64,000 nucleotides of DNA from Cordia subcordata (taxonomy: Eukaryota; Streptophyta; Magnoliopsida; Boraginales; Cordiaceae), in contig JAPTOF010000010.1 of NCBI GenBank assembly GCA_028554755.1, positions 10,266,001 to 10,330,000 of the forward strand, given 5' to 3'. The stretch's first letter is position 1; every line of letters starts with the position of its first letter. The position numbers and the translations under genes were made by a program. The notes beneath the pieces were generated by a model that was given only the letters and a program-made list of their open reading frames with translations, ran no database searches and had not been told where the DNA came from. Positions 48,637 to 60,471 of the stretch are shown in pieces.

Positions 48637-48774
48637 GGAAGAGGGGCTCTAAGCGATCACGAGCGAAGACGTGTCGAAGTGAAAGTCCCTGGGATTATTG
48701 AACGTAAATCTGTGCACAAACCTATGCAAACTGGGTTAAAAGCTGTAGATAGCCTGGTTCCTATAGGTCGTGGT
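48637..48774 (+). pseudogene. atp1: mitochondrial atp1 fragment (NUMT)
   Basis: These 138 bases translate without interruption as [16 protein letters not shown], then [16 protein letters not shown] and [13 protein letters not shown]. This is the segment of the mitochondrial ATP synthase alpha subunit just before its P-loop. The fragment is cut on both sides by TA-rich sequence and has no start, stop or neighbouring atp1 sequence. It is a short organelle-derived filler piece, not a gene. Confidence 0.92.
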
Positions 48775-48785
48775 ATATATATATG

Positions 48786-48822
<37 letters not shown>
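48775..48822. repeat. TA microsatellite
   Basis: An interrupted (TA)n run directly follows the atp1 fragment. Similar TA runs occur at about 3067-3088, 44590-44622, 46666-46700, 51969-52003 and 59635-59680. Confidence 0.9.
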
Positions 48823-48827
<5 letters not shown>

Positions 48828-49009
48828 GGCTCGTTTGTATTGGTTTTTTTAACAACTTTTTTTGAGAAAATAAAAATTCTGGTTTCTAAAAAAATTGTAT
48901 TTGAATTTTTTTAAGAGTTTCAACTTTTTTGGAAGCCAAGTTATTGCAAATTTAATATAACTTTTTTGGAAATTTTTTTTTTTAAAAAAAAACCAATTCA
49001 GATGGACCC
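48828..49009 (-). mobile_element. Tourist-like MITE, internally shortened copy
   Basis: GGCTCGTTTGTATTGG and the rest of the segment match the inverse of the MITE at 33186-33419 (for example AGAGTTTCAACTTTTTTGGA). The right end CCAATTCAGATGGACCC is mutated and the target duplication is unclear. Confidence 0.7.
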
Positions 49010-49288
49010 ATACACACACACATACTACTCTAAGTCCGCGCATGGTGCAGGTACAATTTGTATTTTTGTTTTATGTTTTACACCAATTAAAGGTCAATCA
49101 ATTTTATTAAGAAATTAAAATTTGAATTTATTAAAAATATATTCCTTTTGATTGAAGAAGAGGGATTGTCGTTTTTTTTTCCTTTTTAGTAAGCGAAAAT
49201 GTAGGTTAAAATGTCACAGGAATAAACCATTATGTGAAATGCCCTAGATCTATTCTTTTTTCCAAACATTCCACGTGTGAAATATTTA

Positions 49289-49756
49289 GAGAGTGTTTGG
49301 ATTAGCTTATAAAAAAGTTACTTAAAGCATTTCTCACTTTAAGTGACTTTTTTTTTATTGTTAACTTTAAGTAATTATGTATTTGAATAAAAGTTTTAAA
49401 TATAAAATAAGTATTTTTATGTTTAATTAAAATGAGTTAAAAAGTAAATTATATAGTTAAAATAACTATTAAGGACATTAAAATAGAATTTAAAAAGGTA
49501 AGTATAAGATAAAAGAGTGAAGATGTTTTAGTAATAAAAATAAAAAGATAAGGATAAAATAGTAAATTAATTTAGTCAAACTTGTTTTTCTCAAATTACT
49601 TAAAGCAATAAAAAATAAAAGCTGGAATTGGGGATCTTTTTATTTTTTACTTAAAATCACTTAAAAAATACGTTTTTAATTAAAAAAAATACTTTCATTA
49701 GCTTAAATTAAATTTTAAACAGGTTTGACCAAAAAAAAGTCAAACCAAACACCCTC
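49289..49756. mobile_element. Harbinger-like MITE, 468 bp
   Basis: Ends GAGAGTGTTTGGATT and AAACCAAACACCCTC are imperfect inverted repeats flanked by TTA on both sides (49286-49288, 49757-49759). The interior has AAGTGACTTTTT near the left and ACTTAAAATCACTT near the right as inner inverted repeats. A diverged relative is at about 9490-10042. No coding sequence. Confidence 0.8.
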
Positions 49757-49759
49757 TTA

Positions 49760-50599
49760 GTGAAGTGGCGCACTTGTTTATTGTGGCTTTAAAATTTTAA
49801 AGTTTTTCTTTTTTTTTTTTTTTGGCAATACATTAATGTCTATCAAATATCTATCAAATAGCGAGTAGTATATAGGATTTTGTGCAATATTTCGGACAGA
49901 ACAATTCATTGGTATAACAAAAAAATTGGAAAAGAGAAACCAAAAGTAATACAGCTGACATGGCATAGTTCAATAGGAGAGTGAAGATCACATATGGCCA
50001 AATTTAATTGGTTGTAAAAAGGGAGGGAAGCCTTTTAGTGCATATGGTTTTGTTTTAATATATAGCAATAAAAGATTATATTAAATTTCTTCAAGCAATT
50101 TTAGAGTGTCATATCAATATTTACATAATATATATTAGTTTTTTTTTCATTTCTAAGTCATTAATACATTAATACTTGCATAGTATGTGTCATGTATTAA
50201 ATAAAAATAAAAATAGTAATTGAAAAACTAAAATTTACAAATTAAAATAAAGACTAAAAAACTAAAACTTAAAAATTAGAAAAGTTGAAATTTTAAAATA
50301 CAATTAAGAGATAAAAAGTAAAAGATAAAATAAATAAAATATCCAAAAAATTAAAATTAAAAGTTAAAAATTAAGAGTTAAAAGTAAATAAATTCAAATA
50401 ATAAATAGAACTTTAAATAAATATATGATTATATTTACCGTTTGATATAAAAATTGATAAAAGTCGTGAAAATCATGGAATACAAAAGCACTGGTAAACT
50501 CTAATAACTTTTCAGTATGGTCCTCATATGTGATGATACTTCAAATATTAGGTTTTTCTTGTATTAAAAAGAAATGTTTTAAGTTAAAAGTAAAGTACT
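49760..50599. other. gene-free AT-rich stretch
   Basis: I see nothing beyond very AT-rich sequence with repeated AAAATTAAAA-type words at about 50200-50400. Confidence 0.55.
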
Positions 50600-51964
50600 T
50601 GGAATGACTTCTTTTAAGTTAATTTTTCTTTTTTCTTTTAGCACCTATGTGGTGGTGATGTTTTTATTCCGCTACACAAGAGATAAACTTAGGATTAATA
50701 ATAACTTACTTGGTTAATTAAAATGGGCTCAGAAATTTGTAGAATAGGGGAGACTTTATTTTGTTTGAAATTTAAAGTTTTTAATGAGAAGACTTGACCT
50801 TATAAAATTGAGGTATTTTGATTAAATTCTTCTAAGTTTTTTTTTCTTTTAGCGCCTACGTGGAAATTTTTTGAGTTTTTCACAAATCCAAAAAAATATT
50901 GCGCCTTTTAGACAACCAGGAGACCATTTCAAATCCGACATCCAAAAATTTTCCATCCTAATCCTGACAAACTCAAAAGAACACTGGGTGTAGAGGGCAA
51001 TGCCAACCCCCCCCCCCCCCCCAAAAAAAAAAAAAGAGAAAAATCTATATTGTTAGTGTATTTTTTAGGAAAAAAATTGTATTTGTATTTAGTCTCCTCC
51101 CCCTCCAACTCAAGAAAAAGATAATAATAAGTATATTTTTTATTTTTTTCTTTTTATTCAAAATTTGTTAAAGTTAGTTAGCAATTTAATTTCAAATTTG
51201 TTGGTTATTTAGTTAATTTGTAATGATTCTCATAATCACGGCATCAAATCTTTGTTAAAAATTTAGTTAGTGATATTTAATTAAGCTTGGATCTTTATAG
51301 ATTAGTCTTTTGGATAATAATATATTTTATAGAGAAAGTAGTCGACTACTTAAGCATTGATTTTTAAAATGATTTTTTTTTTTGCCATATAAGAGAAGAT
51401 ATCAAAAGAGATGGATAAATATACTTTTTGGGTTAATAAATGAGAAATAGTAATTTTTGTATATACCCAAAAGTGTTTGGAAATTATAATTTTTTTTTTG
51501 CTTAGTGTATATGCACACTCTATAATGTAGTGTGCATAGATATATAAATATATAATGCGTTTGTGCTATTTTCTATATAGGATATTTTATTAAAAATTTA
51601 TTAATTTTTTGAATAAAAAATTTTTAATACTTCACCCTCTCCCCAGCTCGAATCATGGCACCGTCACTGAATATTGAGTTTATTAGATAATCATGAGATC
51701 ATCCTAAACCTAAGATTTAAGAACGGACAGCTATCATAACCTATAACCAGGAGTCCATCCTAAACCCAACAACCCCAAGGAAAATATTGAGCCCTCTATT
51801 ACAACCTCTAAAACAAACAAGAGTCCATATTAAACTCAAGAAATCCCAAAAAAACCATCACAAACTCGAGAAATACAAAAAAATATGGACCATCTGAAAT
51901 CTGAGAAACACAAATCAAATATTGAGCTACTTCCAAAAAAATATTGACCATCCCAAATCCAAAA

Positions 51965-52006
<42 letters not shown>

Positions 52007-52985
52007 AGCTACTACAACCAAGAGTCCATCCCAAATCCGAGAAGTCCAAAAAATATTGACTATCCTAAACCTGAGAAACACAAAAAGATATCCTAATCTC
52101 AAGAAATCCAAAAAAAATATTGACTATCCCAAATATGAGAAACACACAAAAAAATAATAATAATAATATTGAGCTAACTACAACCAAGAGTCCATCCCAA
52201 ACTCGAAAAAGTCAGACAACCATGAGACCATCCCAAACCCAAAGGCTCGATAACGATCCTCTATGGCACCATGATCACGAACTTAGACCATGGAAGCATA
52301 AAAAATTAAAAAGATTATCCCGAACCCAAAGGCTCGAGAACGATCCTCTGCGCCACCATATCACAAACTGAGACCATGGAACCATAATAAAATAACTAAA
52401 AAAAATTACTAAGCTTGTCAGACAACCGTGAGACCATCCCGAACCCAAAGGCTCAGAAACGATCCTCTACGGCACAATGATCATAATCCGAGAACACGGA
52501 AGCCATTAATCACGCTAGGGTCACACGGTCTTAAATTCATCCACCAAGCTTGATTTCCTGTCTCCTTAGAACTCAAAGATACAGAGGTACAACCCTATAG
52601 AACAGATCCTGTTCAAGTAAGGTCGTGCCGAGAAATGTTGAAGAATTATCATATAACCCGTAACTGATATGGGTGACATTTGCGATGTGGGAACCTTGAG
52701 GTGGCTTCCTTTCTCTTTATTCTTTATAGAAGTCACCCATTAGGCTTCATTAAAAGCCTCAGCTAAATTGCGCAAACAAATCAGCTCAGTTGGATGATGA
52801 TAATCACACAATATAATATTGATCTCATAATATGATACTTTGATCTTGTTGTACGCATTTGTTTTGAGCTTTTTTATGTGTTGATAAGCATAACGAAATG
52901 TTTGGTCTTTAAATACTTATAATAATGATAAAAGACATGTTCTGAGATTTGTTCTTCAACTTTGGCTTAAATCTAAAGCCATTTA
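50600..52985 (-). repeat. unclassified dispersed repeat family, copy 3 (inverted, longest)
   Basis: Read on the minus strand from 52985 it follows copy 2: TTTAGATTTAAGCCAAAG, AGAACAAATCT, CAAATGCGTACAACAAGATC, AAGCCTAATGGGTGAC, AAGCTTGGTGGATGAA. The GGGATGGTC array then runs from about 52480 to 51640 and again near 50940. The A-rich AACTTAGAAGAA end appears at about 50850, and a second version (TTAACTTAAAAGAAGTC) at about 50600-50630. A TA microsatellite (51969-52003) and a C/A run (51007-51035) interrupt it. The extra 3' end suggests an internal duplication or a nested partial copy. Confidence 0.7.
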
Positions 52986-53345
52986 CAATTATTTTGATCA
53001 CTACAACTTACACTTTTCTTAAATTATATTGTATTGATATAAAAAAAAGGTTGTTTTTAATTTGACTTTGTGTTACTTTACACTTTCAACTAATTGACTA
53101 AATAATTGTCTATTATGTATTATTCAAAATATCGTTTATGTATTTAGAGGGTGTAACTATAATTTAAACAAATTATCATTTGACATGTAAGTCGGAATTC
53201 TTACTAATGGCAATCTAACTATCATGATATCACCAATTTGTTGGGTTTATAATCTACAAAAGAAAAATTAAGAATGCAAGCTTTGAGGCTGCCCACTGGA
53301 GTAAGATCAACAAAAGTTGTAGTTACATGGGGCAAGTTGGATATA

Positions 53346-54400
53346 TCTATACTATATTATATAGAAGAACCTTAATATAATAATGATCAGTGTTACACAA
53401 ATAGCATTATTAAAATCCTTTCGTCATGTGACTCTCTTACATAACAATAATATCAGCCGTTATACTTGGTAAATAAATGATTTTGTTTTATTTTAGTAAG
53501 ATTTATTTTGATTTACTAATTTATTTTAATTTTTAAATATTACATCTGAGAATTATGACATACAATATGGAGTGATTACAGGTATCTATGGTAACTCTCC
53601 AATTTGGTTGTTATCAAATCGTCATCTATTTTAATTGTTTTCTATTATTATAATTGAAAATTATTGCAATTTACTTAATATATGCTATTTATGATAATTT
53701 GGGTTTTGGTTAATATCGACAAATTACTTTTTTTATTTATATGTTTTTTATATTCAGATCCTATATTATATATTATTTTTTTGGTGCAACTTTCACCCAC
53801 ATAACCATTACACATTGTAGATCTTTCGGTTTTTTAATTTTATTTCGTCCCTTTGGTTAACTGTTTTCTTTTGAAACTTCAGTATTGTATCTATCATTTA
53901 TTCCAAAATGATCTTTTTATTGCATAATTTTCTTGATTTCTAAATAACTTGATATCCAGGTACTCATCTCATCTTATTATGTCCTTTACTTTTTATCTTT
54001 CTAAATTTATTTGTGTTTTTTTATGTGTGTTCTTATCTGTAAAACTATTAGTGTTCTTATCCACTAATAACAATAATTTTTCTTATGAAATATGCACAGT
54101 AATTAAATAAGATACTTAAATTCAAAAAGTAAAAAAGGAAAATGAAGGTTTTTGTTTGAAAAAATAAAAGATGATTTACATTTGTTTAAGTTTAACTTAT
54201 TTGTAGAGATAAAACTATTATTGAATTATGACAGTTAGTGTTAAAAGAGAAATATAAATTATATTTTCTATATGAATCCACGTTTATTTAATTCTTAAAA
54301 TATAATTTAATAGCAATGTTTAGATTAATATAAAAAACTCTATTTTTTAAAAAAATCAATCATATATTTTGCAATCCGTGTGTAGCATGGGTTATACTAG
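53346..54400 (+). mobile_element. non-autonomous Helitron, copy 2
   Basis: It starts TCTATACTATATTATATAG after a host A (53345). It ends with the hairpin ATCCGTGTGTAGCATGGGT, a short spacer and CTAG before a host T (54401). At 1055 bp it is collinear with the element at 45346-46434 over its whole length with many substitutions and small indels. No Rep/helicase is encoded. Confidence 0.87.
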
Positions 54401-54639
54401 TTTATATATTACCTTAGCTCGTATTAAGGTGTACTCGCCAGCCACGTACACCCATGCACTGTGTGAAAGGCACACGCTTAATCACTGTTCTTCTTTTTCT
54501 TTTTCTTTTTTTTTTTTGGTCAAAAGTTGGTTAACAATACAAGTGCTTGTTCATAAAAAGTTGCAAGACTGCTGCTGACAATGAAATAGGAAAAGGAAAG
54601 AAAAGTTTTAGAATTTTTTAGTTTAATTTCATTCTTTTT

Positions 54640-55095
54640 TTACATTTCATTTTTAAATTTCAAAAAATTAAAAATTATTATTAAAAATACATATATTTCA
54701 CACTTCACAATTTTTATATCATACATTCACAAATCTTATACTACATATTCACAATTTTTATTTATTACAAATTATATTATATGTTCACACTTAAATTCTT
54801 TTTAGTTATTTCAATATTTTTTTAATTATTTACTGATACATGTTCAAAATTTTAATATTATATGTTCACAATTTTTACAATATATGTTCGTAATTTTTAA
54901 TTATTTACATATTCCATATTACACGTTCACAATTTTAATAGTTTATGTTCACAAGTTGTAATAGACATGTGTGCAACTATAAACTGTATGTCACACCTTT
55001 AATCAAAATATTCACAACTTTGAATAGGAACGTTCCCAACAGCAAAAAATATATTCACAGTTTTTGTTTCACATGTTCACAATTTTTGTTGAACT
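54640..55095. repeat. irregular repeat of a TATGTTCACAATTTTT motif
   Basis: About a dozen variants of (A/T)TGTTCACAATTTTT occur on the plus strand between 54690 and 55095 at irregular spacing (roughly 25-60 bp). The stretch is extremely AT-rich and non-coding. The function, if any, is unknown; transposon subterminal repeats can look like this. Confidence 0.6.
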
Positions 55096-55849
55096 CTTGT
55101 TTTGCTTCTTTTTCAATTTTTTATTTGAATATTCGACAAACACAAAAATATTCATTCTCCCAAAAAAAAAAAAATATGACAACTCCAAAAAACTCACACG
55201 TCTCTTCTTCTCCATAATCTGTTAACACCACCTCCGTCCTCCATTTATTATCCTACATATTCAAACCAAGACTTCAATTAAAAAAATCACAACTCTAAAA
55301 ATCAACACACGAAGTGGTTTAGCCTCCCATTGAAAAACAACAGTCACCATTGACGCTACACCCAAAGCCTACAACTCCATCATCATCTACCAACCACACA
55401 ACACCTCTCCCTCTCTCAAAAGAAAGAAAAATCAACCCAAAAAGAAGTCTCCTAAAATCCATTCGAATGACATCATTCTCAAATGCTATGAACCTGAAGC
55501 TAAACCCAAACCCATCACTATGTCTCCAAAATTCAACAACTTCAAGACCAAGAGGCAATTTCAAGATGACGAAGGTGGAAGTAGTTTTACCACATCCGCA
55601 CATCAATCGTCACCCTACCACGTTAGAATTCGATCGAGTTCTTAAAAAGTCGGGGAAGAGATCATTGTACGAGCCAGATCTGATGCATAGTATAAAAAAA
55701 AACTTGAATATTTTCTTCTACACCACCGGCAGATCTAACAGACAATATAAAAAAAACTCCAACATTTTCTTCTACATCGGTGGTTCCATTGCTTGCCACC
55801 TCCGAGATTTTTATTAGAGAGAATGGAGAGAGAAAATCAAGAGGAAGAG
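55096..55849. other. GC-richer stretch with a non-conserved open frame
   Basis: The frame at 55350-55817 translates to a Pro/Ser/Thr/Lys-rich chain with no known domain. Two related segments (AACTTGAATATTTTCTTCTA near 55704 and a relative near 55760) lie near its end. Because it adjoins a truncated hAT element and an AT-rich repeat, it is more likely transposon interior than a gene. Confidence 0.4.
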
Positions 55850-56603
55850 AATTGGAAATCCTTTTCTTATCTGAACATGATCCAAAAAACCTAAAAACAC
55901 ACCCACATACACCACTCTACAGTGAATCATTCACTATAATATTCTAATATAATACACATATAAAGACAAATGTTATAATACATTAATTTTAAAATATACA
56001 AACAAAAAAGGGAAAGAAAGCATTCTACAAAAATAATGAGAAGTTAAATGACATAATTAAGCTATTTGTGAATAAGTTAGATAATTGAATTTAGTAATAT
56101 AAATAGAATTAACAAAATGTACCATTTAATTTAGCGTAAATAATTGTTATGTTTAAATCAGAAGAATGCGAAAATATATTTGTATAGTTAATATCTATTA
56201 ATTTTTCCTTTTTGTTTGATTTGTAGTTATGATGGAAATGACTTTGTATTTAAAAAGATTTGATTTTTTTAACATCATTTTGAACAATATATTTTCTTTT
56301 ATTGGTAGTTAATTAATAACTTAATAGTTTGAAATTCTAATTTGCATATTAAAATTTAATATTTTACTTTTGTCTATTTTTAGTTATTATGATTTATTGT
56401 TGTTGTAATGATTTCAAATTAATGTTGCTGAATTGATTAATAATTAATAAGCAACTCAACTTTTTTTTTAACTCAATAAAATATCTGATTTGATATCCAG
56501 TTGGTGGTTACTTTTTAGCATCCAATCGGTTTTATTTATTTTTTTAAAATCTGAACCCGAAAACTCGATTATCTAAAAACCTGTTCTGCTTTCCACCCCA
56601 ATT
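55850..56603 (-). mobile_element. truncated hAT element, relative of the 44.4-kb copy
   Basis: Read on the minus strand from about 56603 (TTGGGGTGGAAAGC) it follows the hAT at 44398-45303. Shared sequence includes ATTGTTCAAAATGANG, the AAACAAAAAGGAAAAATTAA stretch, and TATTAGAATATTAT with GGTGTATGTG. Homology stops near 55850 before the second terminal repeat. One end is therefore missing and it could not move. Confidence 0.75.
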
Positions 56604-57322
56604 ATCCTAACCCCTCCTTTGTATGGGATAGAGACAAATACAACACCAATAATTGTTTGAAGCTTTATCTGTAATATGCGAAGCCTCTTCTTCTAGATAA
56701 TCATGCCAGAGTCATAGAGATCAAACAGCAATCCGTTGTCCAAGGGGCAAGAATTTATGGAGCCATACAACAGGTGCAAGTTAGCTCCTTTTGGATTGTG
56801 AAAGTCTTGGGCAAAAGCCACTCAACCCAATCCAATCGGACCTTTAGGTCGAAGACAAATTTTTTGTCAATACAGTAGTCTAGGCTATCCTAAGGTGAAA
56901 GTTTCAGTCTCACAATATCACGTATAAGTTGTTTCAATTATCATGCCTACCAATAGATAATGGGTGGGTTTTCTCTGTTTACTTTTCCTTCTACTGTATA
57001 TATGCAAGCTAGAGTCTCAACGTTGCATGACTGCATCTAAAGTCAAAAAAAGAATGCTGAGAGAATTTTTCTAGCTTGTGTTCCATAGGAAAAATTTTTG
57101 CAGCTGTAAAGCCGCTTGAAGAACAAAGAAACCAATTCACGCCTCTTTCATTTGATTGCTTTTACATATTGGCATTTTACAAGTTATATAATCGCTTTTA
57201 CACTGCCTATGATAATGTGTATGCACTCTAAAATATTGAACTTATCTGGATAAGTATTGCACATTTAAACATTTAGTCATGATTTAGAACTAATTTAGTA
57301 GAGATATAATGTATGCAGTATG
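56604..57322. other. intergenic stretch
   Basis: No gene is seen. Base composition is more even between 56640 and 57150 (for example CTTTAGGTCGAAGACA), but reading frames are short and unrecognised. Confidence 0.4.
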
Positions 57323-58109
57323 TGTTAGAAAGTAGTAATAGTAATAGAATGCAGAAATAGTAACAAGGCAAATAGAAAACTGAACTGGAAATAACAAATA
57401 AAGAAGAAATAAACAAAATTAGTCGAGGCTCGAGATACACGATTTCCTTAAAGGATTTACGCCCCTTCTACAGTGCTAAAGGTTATGGCGTATCCTTCCC
57501 AGGATACAACGACTATACCTCTTGACTATGGTAGCACACCGAAGCAAGAGCCGGCGAACCAGAAGCGCAGGACTCTCTCTGTATGGGGGAAAAACGACTA
57601 GCAAAATGCTTATACTATTACACTATATGCTAATACGAGAATGCTACTATTTCTCTGTCTCCTTCTGGACACGGCTATATATAGTGGAGCAAAGAGGAGC
57701 AGTCAGCAAATAGCCATTAAGGGAGCCATAAATATGTTCCTCCAACAGTCAAAAACGTCCACAAAATAAGCTCACCTGATGCCAACGTGCTAAAAAGTAA
57801 ATCCCGAGCTTTAATATATCAGTTACGTCCTCCTCAAACTCTTCAGGTGTTTGAGTCTTTTCCCAAAAAATACAAACCGGAGTGAAAAATCGTGCCACAC
57901 CCGCGCCGCGCCGCCCCGCGTCCCCGGACCCGTGCGGTGCGGGTCGGCGCGCGCGCGTGTGTGGTGGGTTTAGTACCATGCCCACCATGTATAGTCTTCC
58001 CTCCATATGCCTCACTGGCACACCTCATAAAGGAATCTATATATAAAGTGAGAAAAATTTAATGGTTTTCCTATGTGGGATACAATCCCACAGATAACCA
58101 AATCTAACA
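57323..58109 (-). mobile_element. candidate solo LTR with a GC-rich block
   Basis: The segment begins TGTTAGA and ends TCTAACA, the TG...CA with short inverted ends usual for LTRs. On the minus strand a TATATA box (CCACTATATATAGCC, about 57672) sits where an LTR promoter would be. A GC block at about 57895-57960 contains long runs of alternating C and G (GGCGCGCGCGCG), far above the local composition. A palindrome TGTGGGATACAATCCCACA is near the start (58074-58092). No adjacent primer-binding site or internal region exists, and the flanks (GTATG, ACCAA) do not form a target duplication. Confidence 0.55.
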
Positions 58110-59630
58110 ACCAAACTAGTAACCCACTCAACTTTGGTTGCTAATTTCTCATTCACCTTTAATCCGTTTTTAACATGTAAATATATCATGTTAATCCATT
58201 CGAAACAAGGAACGTAACGATATCAACAACAGACCCTTTTGACGTGCGGGACTTAACTAAAAAATTGAGTCAATATTGCTTTTACCTCATGTTAAAGCAT
58301 TCTAAACTAACAGTATGATTATGTCTTGAAGATGTTAATTTTAGAAGTTACAATTTGCGACTACTTTTGACAAGATGCTATTGTCTATTTCCAGGTGCTA
58401 TTTCACACAATTATTAAGATCCAAATGAAATTTACTTGAGTTCAAGAGAAAAGAAACAAACTCATGGATTAAATTGATAAAAGAACTTGTTACTATGTGA
58501 TCACTAACTCTAGGAAATGATAGCTATTTTAATTTTTTAGGATTTTCTGTTTTTGCATAGAGATTTTTGAAAAAGATAATTATTATAGATGCATAGAGAT
58601 TATTAATAATGATAGTTATTATAGGTTTTTTTTTTCTCATGTCTTTATTGGGATGTATAGAGATAGTTGAAAATGATAGTTCTTGTACATAATGATATTT
58701 TGCTCATTTTCTTTCAACAACAATTTACTCCATTTTCTACATTTACTTTTAAAAAGTGTGAAAAGATTTTGGTGCTGGGGCTTTAGTTAAAAAATGAACT
58801 TCGTGAATTTGTGAAATTTCAAATTTTGTTGTCATTGGGATGGTTTGTGGCTATATATGTGGCAAATCTTTAGTAGTCATGGGTTTAGCCACGGAAGTCT
58901 TTGTAGCAAGTGCTAGTAATATTGTTGCAGAACAACTTTTCTCGTGGCTAATTTTGGAGGGATGGCCTTTCGAGCCACAGCAAGTGATGGCCAAAATTCC
59001 CGTAGTCAATAGTGAAAAAATAATATCTGAGACCATAACATTTAAATTGAAATATAGAATTTTCACTTGAAAGAAGTTTGTGAAATCTTTTCCAAATGCC
59101 ATTCCGTATGGAAATTGGAAACTGGACACTAGTAATAACTCTCTATCTTAAACCGATTTTTTATGAGATTTGTATTCAATTTATAATAGTTTGAATTTAT
59201 TATTATAGTCACGACAAACCTAAAATATTTTGGACCAATTAACTACACTCACTTGTAGTTATAGGCAAGTAGTTATACCTGAGTCGTTAAACTAGTATTC
59301 TTTTTTGGAGGTGGGGGAGTATCCTTCTTTGAGGAACCCCATAGGTAAATTATTTGATTTAAATCTAATTTGATCTAAATTCTTTTGTTATTAACTCAAG
59401 ATGTAGTCAAAATAGTCAAAAAAAAAAAAAAAAGACACAGAATGATGCTAGAGTTGATTTTGAAAAGAGGCAAGCAACTGAAAATCCATGCTTGGCTAGT
59501 TTTGGAAGATGGTTAGATGTTTCTAATTTGTAAAAAGAACCTCAAAAAGTGTTGACATTGAACGTTGTTTAAGAAGCAAAACTGATAATACATAGTCAAG
59601 GACGACGCCAATGTATTGTTACAGGGGTAA

Positions 59631-59684
<54 letters not shown>

Positions 59685-60471
59685 GACTAATGTGATTTTG
59701 ACCATGTTTAAAAATTTAAAGTGATATTTTAAAGGTCAAATTTCTACAATAATTTGATTATACTTTTTGCTAGGTAATTTTAGGATTTACATACAAGGCA
59801 AATAGAGAGTTGCTTTATACATAGTAATTTTTGCTAAAGAATATACGTGAATAATTAAATTTATACTAGTTAGAATAGATTCCTTGTGTAATTATTCTAA
59901 TTATTGGTAACACTATTTTCATACTAAACTATACATGAAGCTAAAACAATATATTCCTTTTTTACAAGACAATGGAAAATGTTACTCAAAACCTACCAAA
60001 CAACTATCTACGTCTAATATTAACACAAATGTGTTTTTAGAACCTTTAACAAAGTTTCAATATTTAAATATGAGAAAATTAATATAACTTCTTTCGTGTG
60101 TGACCATATTTAAACATGAGATAATTGATATAATTTTTTTTAGTGTGACCAGGGTAATTTGTATCATGTAAATATTATAATTGATGAATTTTATTCTACG
60201 AACAAAAAATGGGCATAATTTTATTGACTGAATTGGTGAACTTTTTCTTTACACAATTTCATGTTACTTTTGCTAAATAATGTTACGTTTATTTGTTTTA
60301 CAATGTTAGATGTCGTTAATTTTTTAAATTAAATTTGGTCCTCCCAATATTTAGTTCCCAGCCAATGTACAATGTTTTTAAAACTACAGGTTATTAGCGA
60401 ATTTTTAAATTGCAATTTTTGTCATTTTTTACAAAGTACACGGTAAATATAATTTACTTTTTGTTTAATAA
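58110..60471. other. intergenic stretch
   Basis: No gene is supported. The frame at 58840-59070 is 76 codons with no recognised domain. A (TA)n microsatellite of about 46 bp is at 59635-59680. Repeated GATAGTT, AATGATAG and TAGAGAT words occur at 58510-58690. Confidence 0.5.

Larger units (their letters stand above)
47509..49057. repeat. three copies of an ~50-bp TACTACTCTAAATCCGTGCATG-type motif
   Basis: Closely related segments occur at 47514-47567, 48572-48630 and 49011-49057. Each has ACACACAYANTACTCTAA followed by TCCGTGCATGTTGCGGG (a short imperfect hairpin) and TACAATTTG. The hairpin resembles Helitron 3' hairpins, but no CTAG follows. The three copies surround the long-inverted-repeat element and the atp1 fragment. 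Confidence 0.65.

Noticed and set aside
55350..55817. 155-residue protein gene
   Set aside because: Pro/Ser/Lys-rich, no domain, opposite strand also open, and it lies between transposon remnants.
57318..58114. Target-site duplication of the candidate solo LTR
   Set aside because: The flanking pentamers GTATG and ACCAA do not match, so the LTR call rests on its ends and layout only.
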